Below are positions 22,015-33,381 of a stretch of DNA of 64,000 nt, piece after piece. The position numbers and the translations under genes are program-made. The DNA is from Pseudevernia furfuracea (lineage: Eukaryota > Ascomycota > Lecanoromycetes > Lecanorales > Parmeliaceae), in contig JAIUPT010000033.1 in the NCBI GenBank assembly GCA_022315425.1, positions 868,001-932,000 on the forward strand, given 5' to 3'. Each line of letters begins with the position of its first letter. The first letter of the stretch is position 1. The notes beneath the pieces were generated by a model. It was not told the origin of the DNA. It ran no database searches and saw only the letters and a program-made list of their open reading frames with translations.

Positions 22015-23768
22015 ATGTCAAGAATCGCCACAATGCTCGATTGTTCCTTTGCCCACCCGATTCTGTTCCCTTTGCTTCTCATTATTGCGCTTTCTTCTCT
22101 GTATTTTGCCATTTGTGACTTCCTCGGAAATCGCGCTATTGCCAAGCTTGGGTCATTTGCCCCGAGAGTTCGCTCATACCTTCCCTTTGGCATCGACGTC
22201 GTTTATCGTAGCATCCACCACTCCCACAAAGACACCGATATTGATTTCTGGGACTGGCTCTTCACCTGGTCTCCAAACAAGCATAGCAAAACCATCGAGG
22301 TCAGTTTGGTAAGGCAGCGCTGGATTTTCACCGCGGATCCAGAGAACATCAAGGCTGTTCTTGCCACACAGTTCCAGGATTTTGGCAAGGGAAGGCAGTT
22401 TCATGAGGACTGGAAACCGTTCCTCGGTGATAGCATTTTCACTACCGATGGGCAGCAATGGCATAACAGTCGGCAATTGATCAGGCCGCAGTTTGTCAAG
22501 AATCGAGTGGCTGATCTCGAGATCTTTGAAAAACATGTTGAACGACTGATGAACAAGATCGGTGGGCATGGAGAGGAAGTGGATATCGCTGCTCTGTTCT
22601 ATCGCTTCACGCTCGACTCGGCCACAGACTTCCTACTCGGGAAGAGCGTTGACAGCCTTGACAATCCACAGGTAGAGTTCGCTTCTGCTTTTGCTGAAGT
22701 GCAAAAGGTGCAGAATATGATAACCAGAATCGGAGAGCTGAATCATCTCATCCCTAAAAGAACCTACTGGGCTGGTCTGGAAGTTATCAACGCCTTCGTG
22801 GAACCGTTCATTGAGCAGGTTCTCCGTCTGAACGTCTCGGACTTGAGGGAGAAAACAAACCAGTCCTTCTTGCATGCCTTAGCTGCAACAGGGACGCGAA
22901 ACCGCAACGTCATTAGAGACCAAGTCATCGCTGTATTACTTGCTGGGCGGGATACCACAGCTGGAACATTGAGCTTTACTTTTAAGGAATTATCAGCCCA
23001 GCCTAAAATTGTTCGGAAACTGAGAAAGGAGATTTTAGAGAAGATTGGCCCGAGTAGGCCACCAACTTACGAAGATCTGAAAAGCATGTCCTACCTACAG
23101 CATGTGATGAACGAGACCTTGCGGCTTTATCCATCTGTACCGTTCAATGTATGTTCCTAGCTCAACGAGACATCAAGACTTTATCGAGAACCAAGATTAA
23201 AGTGCTGAGTACTGTCTTAAGCTTCGGCGGGCATTGCATGACACGACTCTGCCGACCGGCGGTGGTTCGGATGGTTCGCAGCCCATCGGTCAGCAACCAG
23301 AATTTACCAAGTCACCCTGGATGGCTCTGCTTCAGGCACTGATCTGATCACTAGGCATCCTTAAAGGCACCGACATCGGCTACGCCGCCATCTTCATGCA
23401 GAGACGAGAAGACCTCTATCCTCCACCATCTGCAGACTTTCCACCTGTATCACAATATAGCCCCGAAAGATGGGACAGGTGGACGCCAAAAAATTGGACA
23501 TACATACCTTTCAATGGCGGGCCGAGAATCTGTATTGGACAGCAATTTGCATTGACTGAGATGGGTACATGGCGTCGAACCCTCCTACTTCCCACAATCA
23601 AGGTGTGTGCTAATGGCTCGTGTAGGTTATACGATTGTTAGGATACTTCAACGCTTCGAGAGAGTAAGCAAGTACTGGCAGGGCGGCGGGGCTCAATTTA
23701 AGTCTGAGGTCGTTTTGTCGCCGAGGGACGGCGTTAAAGTTGGATTTTGGGAGACGGAGATTGATTGA
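22015..23768 (+). CDS. Cytochrome P450, CYP52-like (alkane / fatty-acid hydroxylase type)
   Basis: The model is join(22015..23148, 23222..23288, 23355..23564, 23626..23768), 517 aa, a full-length microsomal P450. The N-terminus has a membrane anchor (FPLLLIIALSSLYFAI). The I-helix oxygen-binding motif AGRDTTAG is near residue 310, the K-helix ETLR near 367, and the heme loop FNGGPRICIGQQFAL has its Cys near 460. Substrate-region motifs such as HDTTLPTGGG and KGTDIGYA match CYP52/CYP539-type enzymes that hydroxylate alkanes and fatty acids. All introns close in phase, and no stop or frameshift is seen, in contrast to the pseudogene just upstream. No redox partner or biosynthetic cluster accompanies it. 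Subfamily and substrate are inferences. Confidence 0.93.
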
Positions 23769-25633
23769 ATTGTGATGCTTGGACCGTCAATGTATCTTTT
23801 ACCCTTCTGAGTTCGTAAAACTGTGATTCTTGAATGTACACGACGAAAGAAAGCGACAGAGAATGAGGACACAACGTTCATTGTTTGCTCGAGAAGAAAG
23901 CTCCCAGGCAATGCGTATACATACTAAAGCTGGAGACGGTGCGGGCCTGATGGTGGAGACAAAAGGTCAAAAATTGCTGTCCTTGAGGCCAGCCCTAAGC
24001 ACATCTGCCAAGCCAACATACTAAAATGTGCATCACAACGCTGTGCCTTTCTCTTACTTATTCTCAGCTAATCATGCCCCGAGCAGTTAGATCTTTGAGT
24101 ATAAATCACACTAAGGAAGACTCCTATAAACGTCTCGCTTCCAAAATTACATGATCAATTTCGTTGTCTGGGAAAAAGGTTGGCGAATTTCCCAATCGAT
24201 GGACTACTAAGAGAACGTCGAAATTTGGGGAAGGATCTTTGGAAATCCTACAGCTCAGGCGCGCTGCCAGAAACAAGTGACAGTTATGACGAGGTTTCCA
24301 GAACACTCTAAATTCTCATCTTCCGCAAGAGGAAGCCTGATTTTATATGTTTAGCGTTCTTTACTCTGCATGTTCTGATAGAAGGAGCTGACTGATTTGA
24401 GTTATTTCTCACAGAGGACCCTCCCTTCAACAATTCCCTATGGTCCCGAGCCTCATGCTCGACCTGTCTGGTTGTCGTGGTATGTACTCTATCCAGTGAC
24501 CTTTGATGGCATCTTTGCTGATTATGACAAGTGCACACCATCGATGGTCGACCCGAACAAGCGTTGTTGCCCAAAAGCCTCTCAGCGAGCTACCTATACT
24601 TCCTACAGCCCCAGACTCAAGCTTTCCACCATGGACTGCCTCGAGCCACAGTTGGCTTGGTTCCCATGGGGACAGGTTCGTTCAAGAAGACTCTGCAGAT
24701 ATCCTGAAGCTCCCAACGCTGACTGACTCTTGTCCAGATGCCTATTGTTTCTAAAGTCAGCTGCCCTCTACCTTTATTGATGCCGATCAGCCTCATACTG
24801 CGGCAAAAGCCTGACACAGCGCGAGTCTACCTTGCTTGACCCTGTAGAATCCCAAGAGGCGGCTATTCGCTAACGTCCTATTAAATAGACTTGTCTTTTC
24901 TCATCAAGCTTGCCTGCCAAAGCACTCTGGCATTACCGCAATTATGGTACGTATCTACCACTGCCTTTCAGGCTCTCTTTCATGAAGACCATCATAGCTG
25001 GCCATGGCCATTGGATTTTCCAGAACATTCTCGTGGCATTGATTCTGCGGGACGCAGATCCATCAGTCAAGGTAGCGGTCTCGTCAATACCTGAAACCCT
25101 AGTCCGGCGGTTGGCGCTTGGGGGACGCTTCTTGATGTTGGGCTCGAGTCCCATGCAAGGTGGAAGGCACACTTGACCTGAAGCTTACCCATTGCGGAAG
25201 TGAAAAATTTACTCAGCAGACGTGCTGACCCCCCAACGGATTCTTAGATATTTCCTCCTGGAGTCACGCCTCAGACCTCGAGACCCCAGCGTCAGAAGAA
25301 TCAAGCATTCCAGCCATCATCCCAAATGGCACTCACTCCCTCATAATGCACCCCTGCTCGAAGCAATTTTTCAATCCAGAGGCTTTGGCAATCCCCACTT
25401 CGGACAGCTCCCAGTGACCCATTTCACTCATTACCAACGACTTGTAACACTGGATCTGACCAATCGCGGATGACTATGAGCCTGGTTCCTGTATTTTTGG
25501 GGAGGAATAGCGACGTGCAACTCTCCCGCTCGCTCAGCTGGTTCGATGGGTAGTGTTTTTCTTTTGCCAAAGGGGACTGCTATGATCAGGAGATGGTTGC
25601 TGTCTTTGGGGATCAGATGATAGCAGTAGCTTG
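23769..25633. other. Gene-poor stretch with unrecognised fragments
   Basis: Short plus-strand frames at 24397-24726 and 24910-25176 have partly protein-like composition but no recognised domain and no consistent splicing into one gene. Stop codons are dense between them. It may hold a decayed gene; I cannot name it. Confidence 0.35.
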
Positions 25634-26758
25634 CTAGATGTACATAAAAGATATGTTCAACAATTCACGTCCTGTACTCATGTATTGACGTCCTCGGACC
25701 TTTCTTCTGGTAGCTCGCTTGGCCAAAACATCGGCCAAGTAGTTACCGGGTATGCCTCTGTGGGCGGGTACCCATTGAAGTTGCACTTTGACGTCGAGAT
25801 TACTGAGCTCGTTCGCTAGAGTAACGATTCTGCCGAGGAGTGGTCTACCCCAACACTGACTGTCGTGTGTGAAACTTTCTATCCTATGGAGCGCAGACAT
25901 GCAATCGGAAAATATGACGACATCGGAGGCTTTTGCATCCGTACCGTGATGGTGAATGGCTTTGGCCAAGGCGATCCTCAATGCATGCATGATAGCCAAA
26001 GCTTCTGTATGGATCGTTCCCAGTCTGTCGAATTCCAGTACGGTATACGGTCTGACAATCCACTCCGAGCCGACTACGCGGGGGTTAGCTCTGAATACTA
26101 CCGCTGTGCCTGAGACTCCTCTTGGCGAAAGAGAACCGTCGACCCACAAGGCCATTCGACCTGGTATCTTTCTCCGCCCATTGTATTCGTCGAGAGCGTA
26201 TTTCATGGCCTCGAGATGAGGGCGGATGGTGATTTGACCCGTAAAACATGTGACGCCTTGATCGATAATATCTTGCTCTGATGGACACACAAGTTTTGTT
26301 GTGTACACTGGGAGTTTCAATTCCTCGACAAGGGCATGGCCATGACTGCCAAATAGACTGAAGGTTGAGTAGTTTTGCGTGTCATTGGCGGCTTTCCGAG
26401 CTCGTGTCATCTCTTCTTTGATCTTCGCTTGGCGCACGAGTTGTGTCTCTGCTTCGCTGTGTCTACATCGCTGTCGTTCCCTTTCCGCCAACATGACTTT
26501 ACGGAGTTGGTTTTCGTCAGTTGCCCCATGAATTCTATTGTGCAATGATTCTTTAGAGTAATCTGCGAACGGTATTTAATCCTCCTCGAGAGCTTTGCAC
26601 CTCTTATTGGTAATATCCACACACGTAAGTTCATATGCATCCGGCACAGTGGTTTCTGGTTGGTTGTTCACGTCCTCGGCTTGTAGCGACTTTGTCAAGT
26701 CAGGTGTACGTGTTTCAGCCATGCTGGTGACTTGGTCAAGCTTTTGAGAATTGGACAT
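25634..26758 (-). CDS. RNase H-fold protein
   Basis: The model is complement(join(25634..26562, 26623..26758)), 354 aa; the 60-nt intron keeps phase and puts the start at an ATG. The N-terminal third is charged and coiled (ERERQRCRHSEAETQ). The C-terminal domain has the RNase HI catalytic set: Asp in LWVDGSLS, Glu in HTEALAIMHAL, Asp in VIFSDCMSAL, and His plus Asp in WVPAHRGIPGNYLADVLAK. This would cleave RNA in RNA-DNA hybrids. The domain type is common in LINE-type retroelements and in stand-alone fungal genes. There is no reverse transcriptase nearby, so a stand-alone or domesticated gene is favoured. It lacks the N-terminal hybrid-binding module of RNase H1. It is divergent from APN1 across 292 bp. 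Confidence 0.78.
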
Positions 26759-27050
26759 GGAAAGGCGGTTGTTCCGCCGTGGGCCAATCTAATGATTTGG
26801 CAAGGTTGAGGTGAGGTTCGACGGTGAAAAAAAACCAAAGATATGCCAATTATCATGCTCACTTTCAAGTCACGTGAAAATGGCCCAACCAAGGGGCATA
26901 ATGATCTGCCGATCCCGCTAAGCCACTTTCTATTAGCGTCACCAGTCAAGAGATAAGATAGCGGGTCATAGGCTCTCATTCGCGAGTCGCGACTTATTGT
27001 CCTCCAGACTCTATGGTGCATTGGCCGAAAAACCTGCAATTTGAGCAGCT
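26759..27050. promoter_or_regulatory. Divergent promoter, RNase H protein / APN1
   Basis: A 292-bp spacer separates the two start codons of divergent genes. No coding sequence is seen; regulatory sites for both genes presumably lie here. Confidence 0.5.
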
Positions 27051-29003
27051 ATGAAGGCTTCAGAACCATTGACCGATCCTGCACAAGCATCCCCTGTATC
27101 ACAGCGTCGAAGAACAGCGGCCAATGCAGCTGTAGGTTCTCCTACTCAGAAAAGGACGCAACGCGCCACTCGCACCCTAAATAAAACAGCTGGATCCCAA
27201 GCCAATGGTGTAGAAGAGGAGGACACGGAAGAGACCTCTACAAAGGCCAAGAGGAAACGCAGGGTAGAAGAAGATCAAAAGCCAGCAGATTCCCAGATCG
27301 ACGGATTCACCCCCAAGACAGCTAAGCGTAAGAAAATCATCAAGGTTGAGGAAGCAGAAATCGAAGTCAGCGAGCCGTCGCCTAAGAAGCTAAAACGGAA
27401 GAAGGCCACAGAGGTCGAAATTGACGAGACTGTCGCAGACGAAGCTTCACCCGAAAAGGCCGAACGCAAGACCCAGGTCAAAAAGAAGGGCGAAGAAGCT
27501 CAAGAGGGTGAAGAAGGCCAGAAGAAGACAAAACGCAAGAGAAAGACCAAGGAGGAGAAAGAAATAGAAGCCATGCCCCTAGCTGCCCGAGCCGACGGAT
27601 TACGCATGTTTATCGGGGCCCGTAAGTTATGTTTTCGGAGCTTTTTCGCCCTATTGAGATTGCGTTTTGGGTCGCAAGACATGTTGCGGGAACAAGCCAT
27701 TCCTAAGACTGGTCACACGACTCAAGTTATATACTAAAAGAGATATGCTAACTCCGAAGTCATTAAGACGTAAGCGGTGCCAAAGGTCGGTCTTTCTCGA
27801 TGTATATAGCACTAGTAGAGCTGAGACTTTGTTGCGAATCTAGGCGTTCACAATTCAGTCACAAATTGCGTCCATATTGGGTAGATAGCCTCCAGATCTT
27901 ACAAAAATGACAAGGCTGATATTTCGTCAGCGGAAATGCCTTCGCCATGTTCCTCAAATCGCAGAAAAAATGGGAGAATCCCCCTTTGCAAGACGATCAC
28001 AGAGACCAGTTTGAAGCATTATGTCGTGAGCACAAGTACGACGCAGCAAGGTATGGAGCCACACTCCATCTCCAATGCAGAACCAAGTAACCGTTTTATT
28101 CATGTCAATAGTCACATCCTACCTCACGGCTCCTATCTTGTCAATCTCGCCCAAGAAGACGCCGAAAAGGCCACTCAAGCCTACAATGCCTTCCTCGACG
28201 ATCTCAACCGCTGCGAATCTCTTGGTATCAGACTCTACAATTTCCACCCCGGCTGGACTGGCAGCCATCCTCGGCCTTCCGCCATCGCCCGTATAGCCAA
28301 GGCTCTTAACCGTGCCCATGCAGCCACCAAGACCGTAACACCTGTCCTCGAAACCATGGCAGGTGGTGGCAATGTGATTGGCTCTACCTTCGAAGACCTG
28401 CGCGACATCATCGCTCTCGTAGACGACAAGGAACGAATTGGAGTATGTCTTGACACATGTCACGTTCATGCTGCGGGATATGACCTGCGGAAACCCATGG
28501 CTTTCAAAAAGACACTGGATGACTTCGACAAGACAGTGGGGATGAGATACCTTTGTGCACTTCACTTGAATGACAGCAAAGCCCCCTTCAGCAGCCACAG
28601 AGATTTGCACCAGAACATTGGCCTCGGCTTCCTCGGCCTGCGCGCATTTCATAACGTAATGAACGAGCCGCGATTCGAAGGATTACCCATGGTTCTGGAG
28701 ACACCTATCGATCACAAGGACGAAGAGACAGGGAAGGATTTGGAGGACAAGGGAGTCTGGGCTAGAGAGATCAAGATGCTGGAAGGAATGATTGGTGTGG
28801 ATGCGGACGGGGATGAATTTAAGGCTTTGGAGAAAGAATTGGCGGATAAGGGGGCCGAGGAGAGGGAGAAGTACCAGGAGCAATTCGAGAGGAAGGTGGA
28901 GAAAGATAGGAAAGCGTTAGAAAAGGGACAGACGAAGTTGCAGTTCGGGAAGAAGAGGACGAAGGAAAAAGGGATCAAAGAAGGAAGTGATAGCGAAGCT
29001 TGA
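27051..29003 (+). CDS. APN1: AP endonuclease 1 (endonuclease IV family)
   Basis: It cuts DNA 5' to abasic sites in base excision repair in nucleus and mitochondria. The model is join(27051..27621, 27768..27785, 27844..27880, 27931..28050, 28112..29003), 545 aa. The N-terminal ~180 residues are Lys/Glu-rich with nuclear-localisation-like runs. The TIM-barrel core shows family motifs in order: MFIGAHVSGAKGVHNSV, HILPHGSYLVNLA, YNFHPG, VLETMAG, CLDTCHVHAAGYDL, HLNDSKAPFSSHRDLHQNIG and VLETPID. These contain the zinc-binding His/Asp/Glu residues. The C-terminal tail is Lys/Glu-rich. The HVSGAKG motif depends on an 18-nt micro-exon. Intron 1 resembles an intron of the pyroglutamyl peptidase gene at 62503. 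It is convergent with the RBM42-like gene. Confidence 0.95.
27622..27767 (+). repeat. Introner-like element copy A (APN1 intron 1)
   Basis: The first ~42 nt (with tttcggagctttttc and ccctatt) and last ~23 nt (actccgaa, tcattaag) of this 146-nt intron match the intron at 62503-62568 with few differences. An interior segment of ~80 nt has no counterpart there. Orientation follows the host gene. Confidence 0.75.
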
Positions 29004-29462
29004 GTATTAACGTTGCAGAGCTTTCGCTACTCGACACCTTAGAGCTCACTGGTAAGGATATCCAAATATAAGCAATAGGAGTGGTTGCTTCCGCTATCTC
29101 TGTGCTCATCACTGAATTAATGCGATGGCCTTCTTGTGCTTCAACATCGCTGGTCTGGCTTCCTACTCAGGTCTTCGAAAAAGAAAAGGCCGAGACATAG
29201 AACTTCGATCGCGTTGGAATGTGGCTGGGAGAAGTTAGGCCTGACGAAGAAGTATCTTTCCATGAAACGCTAAGGTTTGCGGTCGCTCCTACACACATCG
29301 GTCTCCGAGTTGAAGCACATCACGTCACTCAAGAATCTCATTCTCGGGTATCCAGCTTGTGCTGGCCTCCATCGCTGGCAAGCGACCTCTACTCTCTAGT
29401 AATTAGTCTGCAGGCCACCAATGCAACAAAGCTGTACAGGGGAAGCTCAAGCCCGGAATGTC
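29004..29462. terminator. Convergent 3' flank, APN1 / RBM42-like
   Basis: A 459-bp spacer between two stop codons of convergent genes; it should contain both 3' UTRs and polyadenylation sites. No gene is seen. Confidence 0.4.
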
Positions 29463-30716
29463 CTATCCGAGCACCTTCAGACCACCTTTAGTCTTGCTCT
29501 GCTTCTTCTGGACACCAGCCCCAGTACCACTCTTCCCAGCTCCTCCACCTCCTTTCCCTCCCTTCCCGACTTTCCTCTTGTCCTGCGGTACCGTCGGCCT
29601 AATTTCCGTTGTGCTCTTCCTCAAAAGCACAGGATGACTTCCAATGTATTTACCCTGCATATCTCTAGCTGACTGAAAATACTCCTCTCCGTCCACAAAA
29701 CTCACAAAACCGTATCCTTTGCTCTTGGTCGTCCGTTTGTCCCTCACTACCCTCGCTTTCTGCACCGAAGGATACTTTGAGAACGCTTTGAGGAGGGACT
29801 CGTCAGTAACTTCACCAGCAAGATTTCCAACGAACAATCGGAAATGTGCCGGGTCCCACTCAAGTAGCGATGGATCCTGCCACGTCTGTCCACCACCACT
29901 ACGCACGACCGTTTTCTGCTTGCCGTCTGCGCCTGTGACAACGGCTGCCACGCCAGTATCGGCATTGGCCGCGGAAGTCATAGCGGAGTTGCTCATCGAT
30001 GCACCCGAGATATCCTGTCGTATGCCCAGCGGAGCTGTGTTGGCACCGGTTGAAGAAGCACCACCTTCGCCTCCGGTGCCGAATCTGCTAAATGACCGAC
30101 CCGCAGTGCGGCTGCTGTCTGCCTCCTTCCCTGCATATGCACTTTGCCACTGCGCTATTTGCGCTTCCATTTCTGGGTCAATCTCCTGACCTTGTCCGGC
30201 GGCGGCGCCTCGCCCAACGCCACCTTGACCGGGAAGGGGAAAAGGATTCCGTATTTGAGGTGGTGTGGGCTCGACATATGGTTCTTCGAAGGCGGGCTTT
30301 TGGTAGTAGGATGGTGTCGGCTGTTGTTGGTATGACGGTTGTGCTTGGTATGCACCGTTGGAGTAGGTCGTATGAGGGGCAGGGAAGCCTGTTGGGGGCG
30401 CAGGAGCTGCTGAGACCACGGGGCTATGAGTGCGGAATGGTTGACTATTTGCAGCTACGGAACGTGGTTGGAATCCTGTGAAGCCTCCGAAACCGCTCGG
30501 GGGCTGGTTTTCTCCTGTGTTGTTTGAAGTGCCATTGTAGCCTCGGGTTCCCGGAGCGGAGGAGAATGTTGGGGTGGAGGAAGTAGTCGACTTGAAAGAT
30601 GGGGGTGGGCCAGCTGACGGTGGCGGTCGCGGGGGCAGCGAGGCGTGAGCTGGAGAGGTACTGGATGATGAAGAGGTTTGTGGTAGCTTCAAACCTGGAG
30701 GTGGTGGATATGACAT
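29463..30716 (-). CDS. RRM RNA-binding protein, RBM42-like
   Basis: A single-exon gene of 417 aa from the ATG at 30716 (MSYPPPPG). The open frame extends further upstream but has no ATG there. The N-terminal ~280 residues are low-complexity, rich in Pro, Ser, Gly and Gln. One RRM lies in the C-terminal third: RNP2-like RLFVGNLAGEV and RNP1 KGYGFVSFVD. It is preceded by WQDPSLLEWDPAHF, which resembles the segment before the RRM of animal RBM42. The tail is Lys/Gly-rich. RBM42 relatives associate with pre-mRNA splicing complexes; the role here is inferred from that similarity. Confidence 0.88.
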   Translation of the reverse strand: MSYPPPPGLKLPQTSSSSSTSPAHASLPPRPPPSAGPPPSFKSTTSSTPTFSSAPGTRGYNGTSNNTGENQPPSGFGGFTGFQPRSVAANSQPFRTHSPVVSAAPAPPTGFPAPHTTYSNGAYQAQPSYQQQPTPSYYQKPAFEEPYVEPTPPQIRNPFPLPGQGGVGRGAAAGQGQEIDPEMEAQIAQWQSAYAGKEADSSRTAGRSFSRFGTGGEGGASSTGANTAPLGIRQDISGASMSNSAMTSAANADTGVAAVVTGADGKQKTVVRSGGGQTWQDPSLLEWDPAHFRLFVGNLAGEVTDESLLKAFSKYPSVQKARVVRDKRTTKSKGYGFVSFVDGEEYFQSARDMQGKYIGSHPVLLRKSTTEIRPTVPQDKRKVGKGGKGGGGAGKSGTGAGVQKKQSKTKGGLKVLG

Positions 30717-31274
30717 GATGAACGGCTGTGCTGAAAAGCCTTGGGTGTGATGAATTGGGTACGTACCTCTCGCCTGAGACGTTTGCAGCGGCCGAGGTGG
30801 GTCGAACACGGTTGAGTAGTGTCTTTGAATATGTCGCGAACAGTAAGCAAGGAAAATTCGAGTCTGATTCAGCGTAGAGTACCGAAGTGAACTGTACGTG
30901 AATGGTAGGCGCGTAGGTAGGTACGGTAGCAGTGGGATGAATTGTATCTTACCTTAGTAAGCTCTGGGTAAGGCTTTAGCTTGTCTTGGTGATCCAAGGT
31001 TTGACGGATGACTCATCAATGATCTCAAATCACTATTCCCCGATTGGAGTTAGTAGCACGTGCAAGGTTTAGTGCAAATGCAGTAACGTATTCTAGTGCC
31101 GACAATTCTTCCCCCACCAAATGAGGGCTTTCTTTTCTTTCCTCCTCACCTATATCACAGTTCGTTCTCTCCTTCTCGATGCGTTGAAGAGAACAAACTG
31201 AATCACATCAACTCTCTACACTTATACTCTATCTACATTACCTTCACATATTGAGAATCATCCAAACTGCCAAG
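30717..31274. promoter_or_regulatory. Divergent promoter, RBM42-like / 6PGDH
   Basis: A 558-bp spacer between divergent start codons. It includes a pyrimidine-rich run before the 6PGDH start (ttcttttctttcctcctcac). No gene is seen. Confidence 0.5.
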
Positions 31275-33131
31275 ATGACAGAAAAAGCAATGTAAGTGCA
31301 CCCTTTTCTCCTAATCCTCCATCCGGCCTGCTCCGCTTCAACTCGACATACGTACCACCAGAGCAGTCGGTCTCTGGCACTCGTATCCTTGTTTGGCAAT
31401 CCTGAACCATGTTGATGAGAATTCCCGGCTGACTGTAGCGCCCGTCTGGCCGGCATGAATGTCGGCGGACCTGCGCGGATCACTCCCAGTGGTGATTTTG
31501 GCCTCATCGGTCTGGCCGTCATGGGTCAAAATTTGCTTCTGAATGTTGCCGATCATAAAGAGTTCAATGTCGTGGCTTTCAACCGTACCGTTGAGAAGGT
31601 CGATAGATTTATGAGCGCCGAGGCAAAAGGTCTGTCGACACCCAGACCTCCCCAACTGGGAAGGGACGGTATTGCTAATGCCACTGCAAAGAGTATAAAA
31701 ACATCGAGGGAGCTCACTCCATTGAGGAGTTCGTTCTGAAGCTCAAGAAACCCCGTCGCATCATGCTCCTTGTCATGGCCGGCAAGCCAGTTGATACCTT
31801 CATAGACGCTCTACTGCCTTTCGTCGAAAAGGGCGATATCATTATCGACGGCGGGAATTCGCACTTCCCTGACACCAATCGCCGGACACGATCGTTAGCC
31901 GAGAAGGGCATTCGTTTCGTAGGCACAGGTGTGTCTGGTGGCGAAGAAGGTGCTCGTTATGGACCCAGTCTTATGCCTGGTGGGAATGAGGAGGCATGGC
32001 CCTATATCAAGGATATCTTTCAATCCATTGCTGCCAAGAGTGATGGCGAGCCTTGCTGTGACTGGGTAGGCGACGAGGGTGCTGGTCATTATGTCAAGAT
32101 GGTCCACAACGGTATCGAATACGGAGACATGCAATTGATCTGTGAGGTACAATGACCCGACATCAATTGCTCGCTGCTTGTGAGCTCACGCAAATTGTAG
32201 GCATACGACATCATGAAGCGTGGCTTGGGCCTCTCTGCGAAAGAGATGGCAGAAGTGTTTGCGGAATGGAACAAAGGTGTCCTCGATTCTTTTCTCATTG
32301 AGATAACCCGTGACGTTCTCCAATTTGACGATGACGACGGCACACCCTTGGTTGAAAAGATTCTGGATTCCGCCGGCCAGAAGGGTACAGGCAAATGGAC
32401 AGCAATCAACGCCTTGGACCTTGGTATGCCCGTCACTTTGATTGGCGAGGCTGTCTTTGCGAGATGTTTGAGCTCTCTCAAGCAAGAGCGTAGCCGTGCG
32501 GCAGGAGTACTAGCCGGTCCTACACCTAAGTTCGAGGGAGACAAGAAAAAGTTCCTCGCCGATCTTGAGCAAGCTTTGTACGCCTCGAAGATCATCTCCT
32601 ATGCTCAGGGCTTCATGTTGATACAAAACGTGCGTACTTTATTTTTCTTCTGCAGGAACCCGTCACCTGCGATACTTACCTCAGGTGTAGGCTGCCAAAG
32701 AATACAAGTGGAAGCTCAACAAGCCTTCAATTGCACTGATGTGGCGTGGTGGCTGCATTATCCGATCAGTATTCTTGAAGGACATTACTTCTGCATACCG
32801 TAAGAACCCAGACCTCGAAAATTTACTGTTCGACGACTTCTTCAACAAAGCCATCCACAAGGCTCAAGACGGCTGGAGAGACGTTGTCAGCAAGGGCGCG
32901 TTGTGGGGTATTCCTACGCCCGCTTTCAGCACTGCTCTCAGCTGGTATGATGGGTACCGCACCAAGGACCTCCCAGCAAATCTTTTGCAGGCGCAGAGAG
33001 ATTACTTTGGTGCTCACACATTCAGGATCAAGCCCGAGAAAGCCAACGAGAAGTATCCTGAAGGTAAAGATAACCACGTCAACTGGACCGGCAGAGGCGG
33101 TGAGGTATCGGCGTCCACCTATCAAGCATAG
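31275..33131 (+). CDS. GND1: 6-phosphogluconate dehydrogenase, decarboxylating
   Basis: It converts 6-phosphogluconate and NADP+ to ribulose 5-phosphate, CO2 and NADPH in the cytosolic oxidative pentose phosphate pathway. The model is join(31275..31291, 31439..31629, 31692..32146, 32201..32629, 32691..33131), 510 aa; the first exon is only 17 nt. The Rossmann motif is GLAVMGQNLLLNVA, and DIIIDGGNSHFPDT follows. The substrate and catalytic segments are GGEEGARYGPSLMPGG and HYVKMVHNGIEYGDMQLI, and GQKGTGKWTA is intact. The C-terminus has WTGRGGEVSASTYQA. Length and motifs fit the standard fungal enzyme, with ~20 extra residues at the N-terminus. Confidence 0.97.
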
Positions 33132-33381
33132 GGTACCCTAGAATTCACCATTGTCATTGTGCAAGTCATTATTGACGAAAGAAATGGAAAAAGAGGCCAG
33201 CTTCCTCAGAGTTTGCACATGTATGTTCTTACTTAAGCCAGAACATAGATGTATCTGTAAAACCCGTGAATGACGAATGACATGAATTCGTCTATCTACT
33301 TCCTGTTATCCAATATGACGATATTACCAGTATAACTCCATGCCTGAAAGAATACTGCTGTCATTCCAGGCCCAACTAATC

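Noticed and set aside
24397..25176. Possible decayed enzyme gene in several frames
   Set aside because: Fragments look partly protein-like, but no family motif is recognised and no consistent exon chain could be built.
30731..30766. 5' UTR intron upstream of the RBM42-like start (gtacgt...cttttcag)
   Set aside because: At ~36 nt it is shorter than any credible fungal intron.
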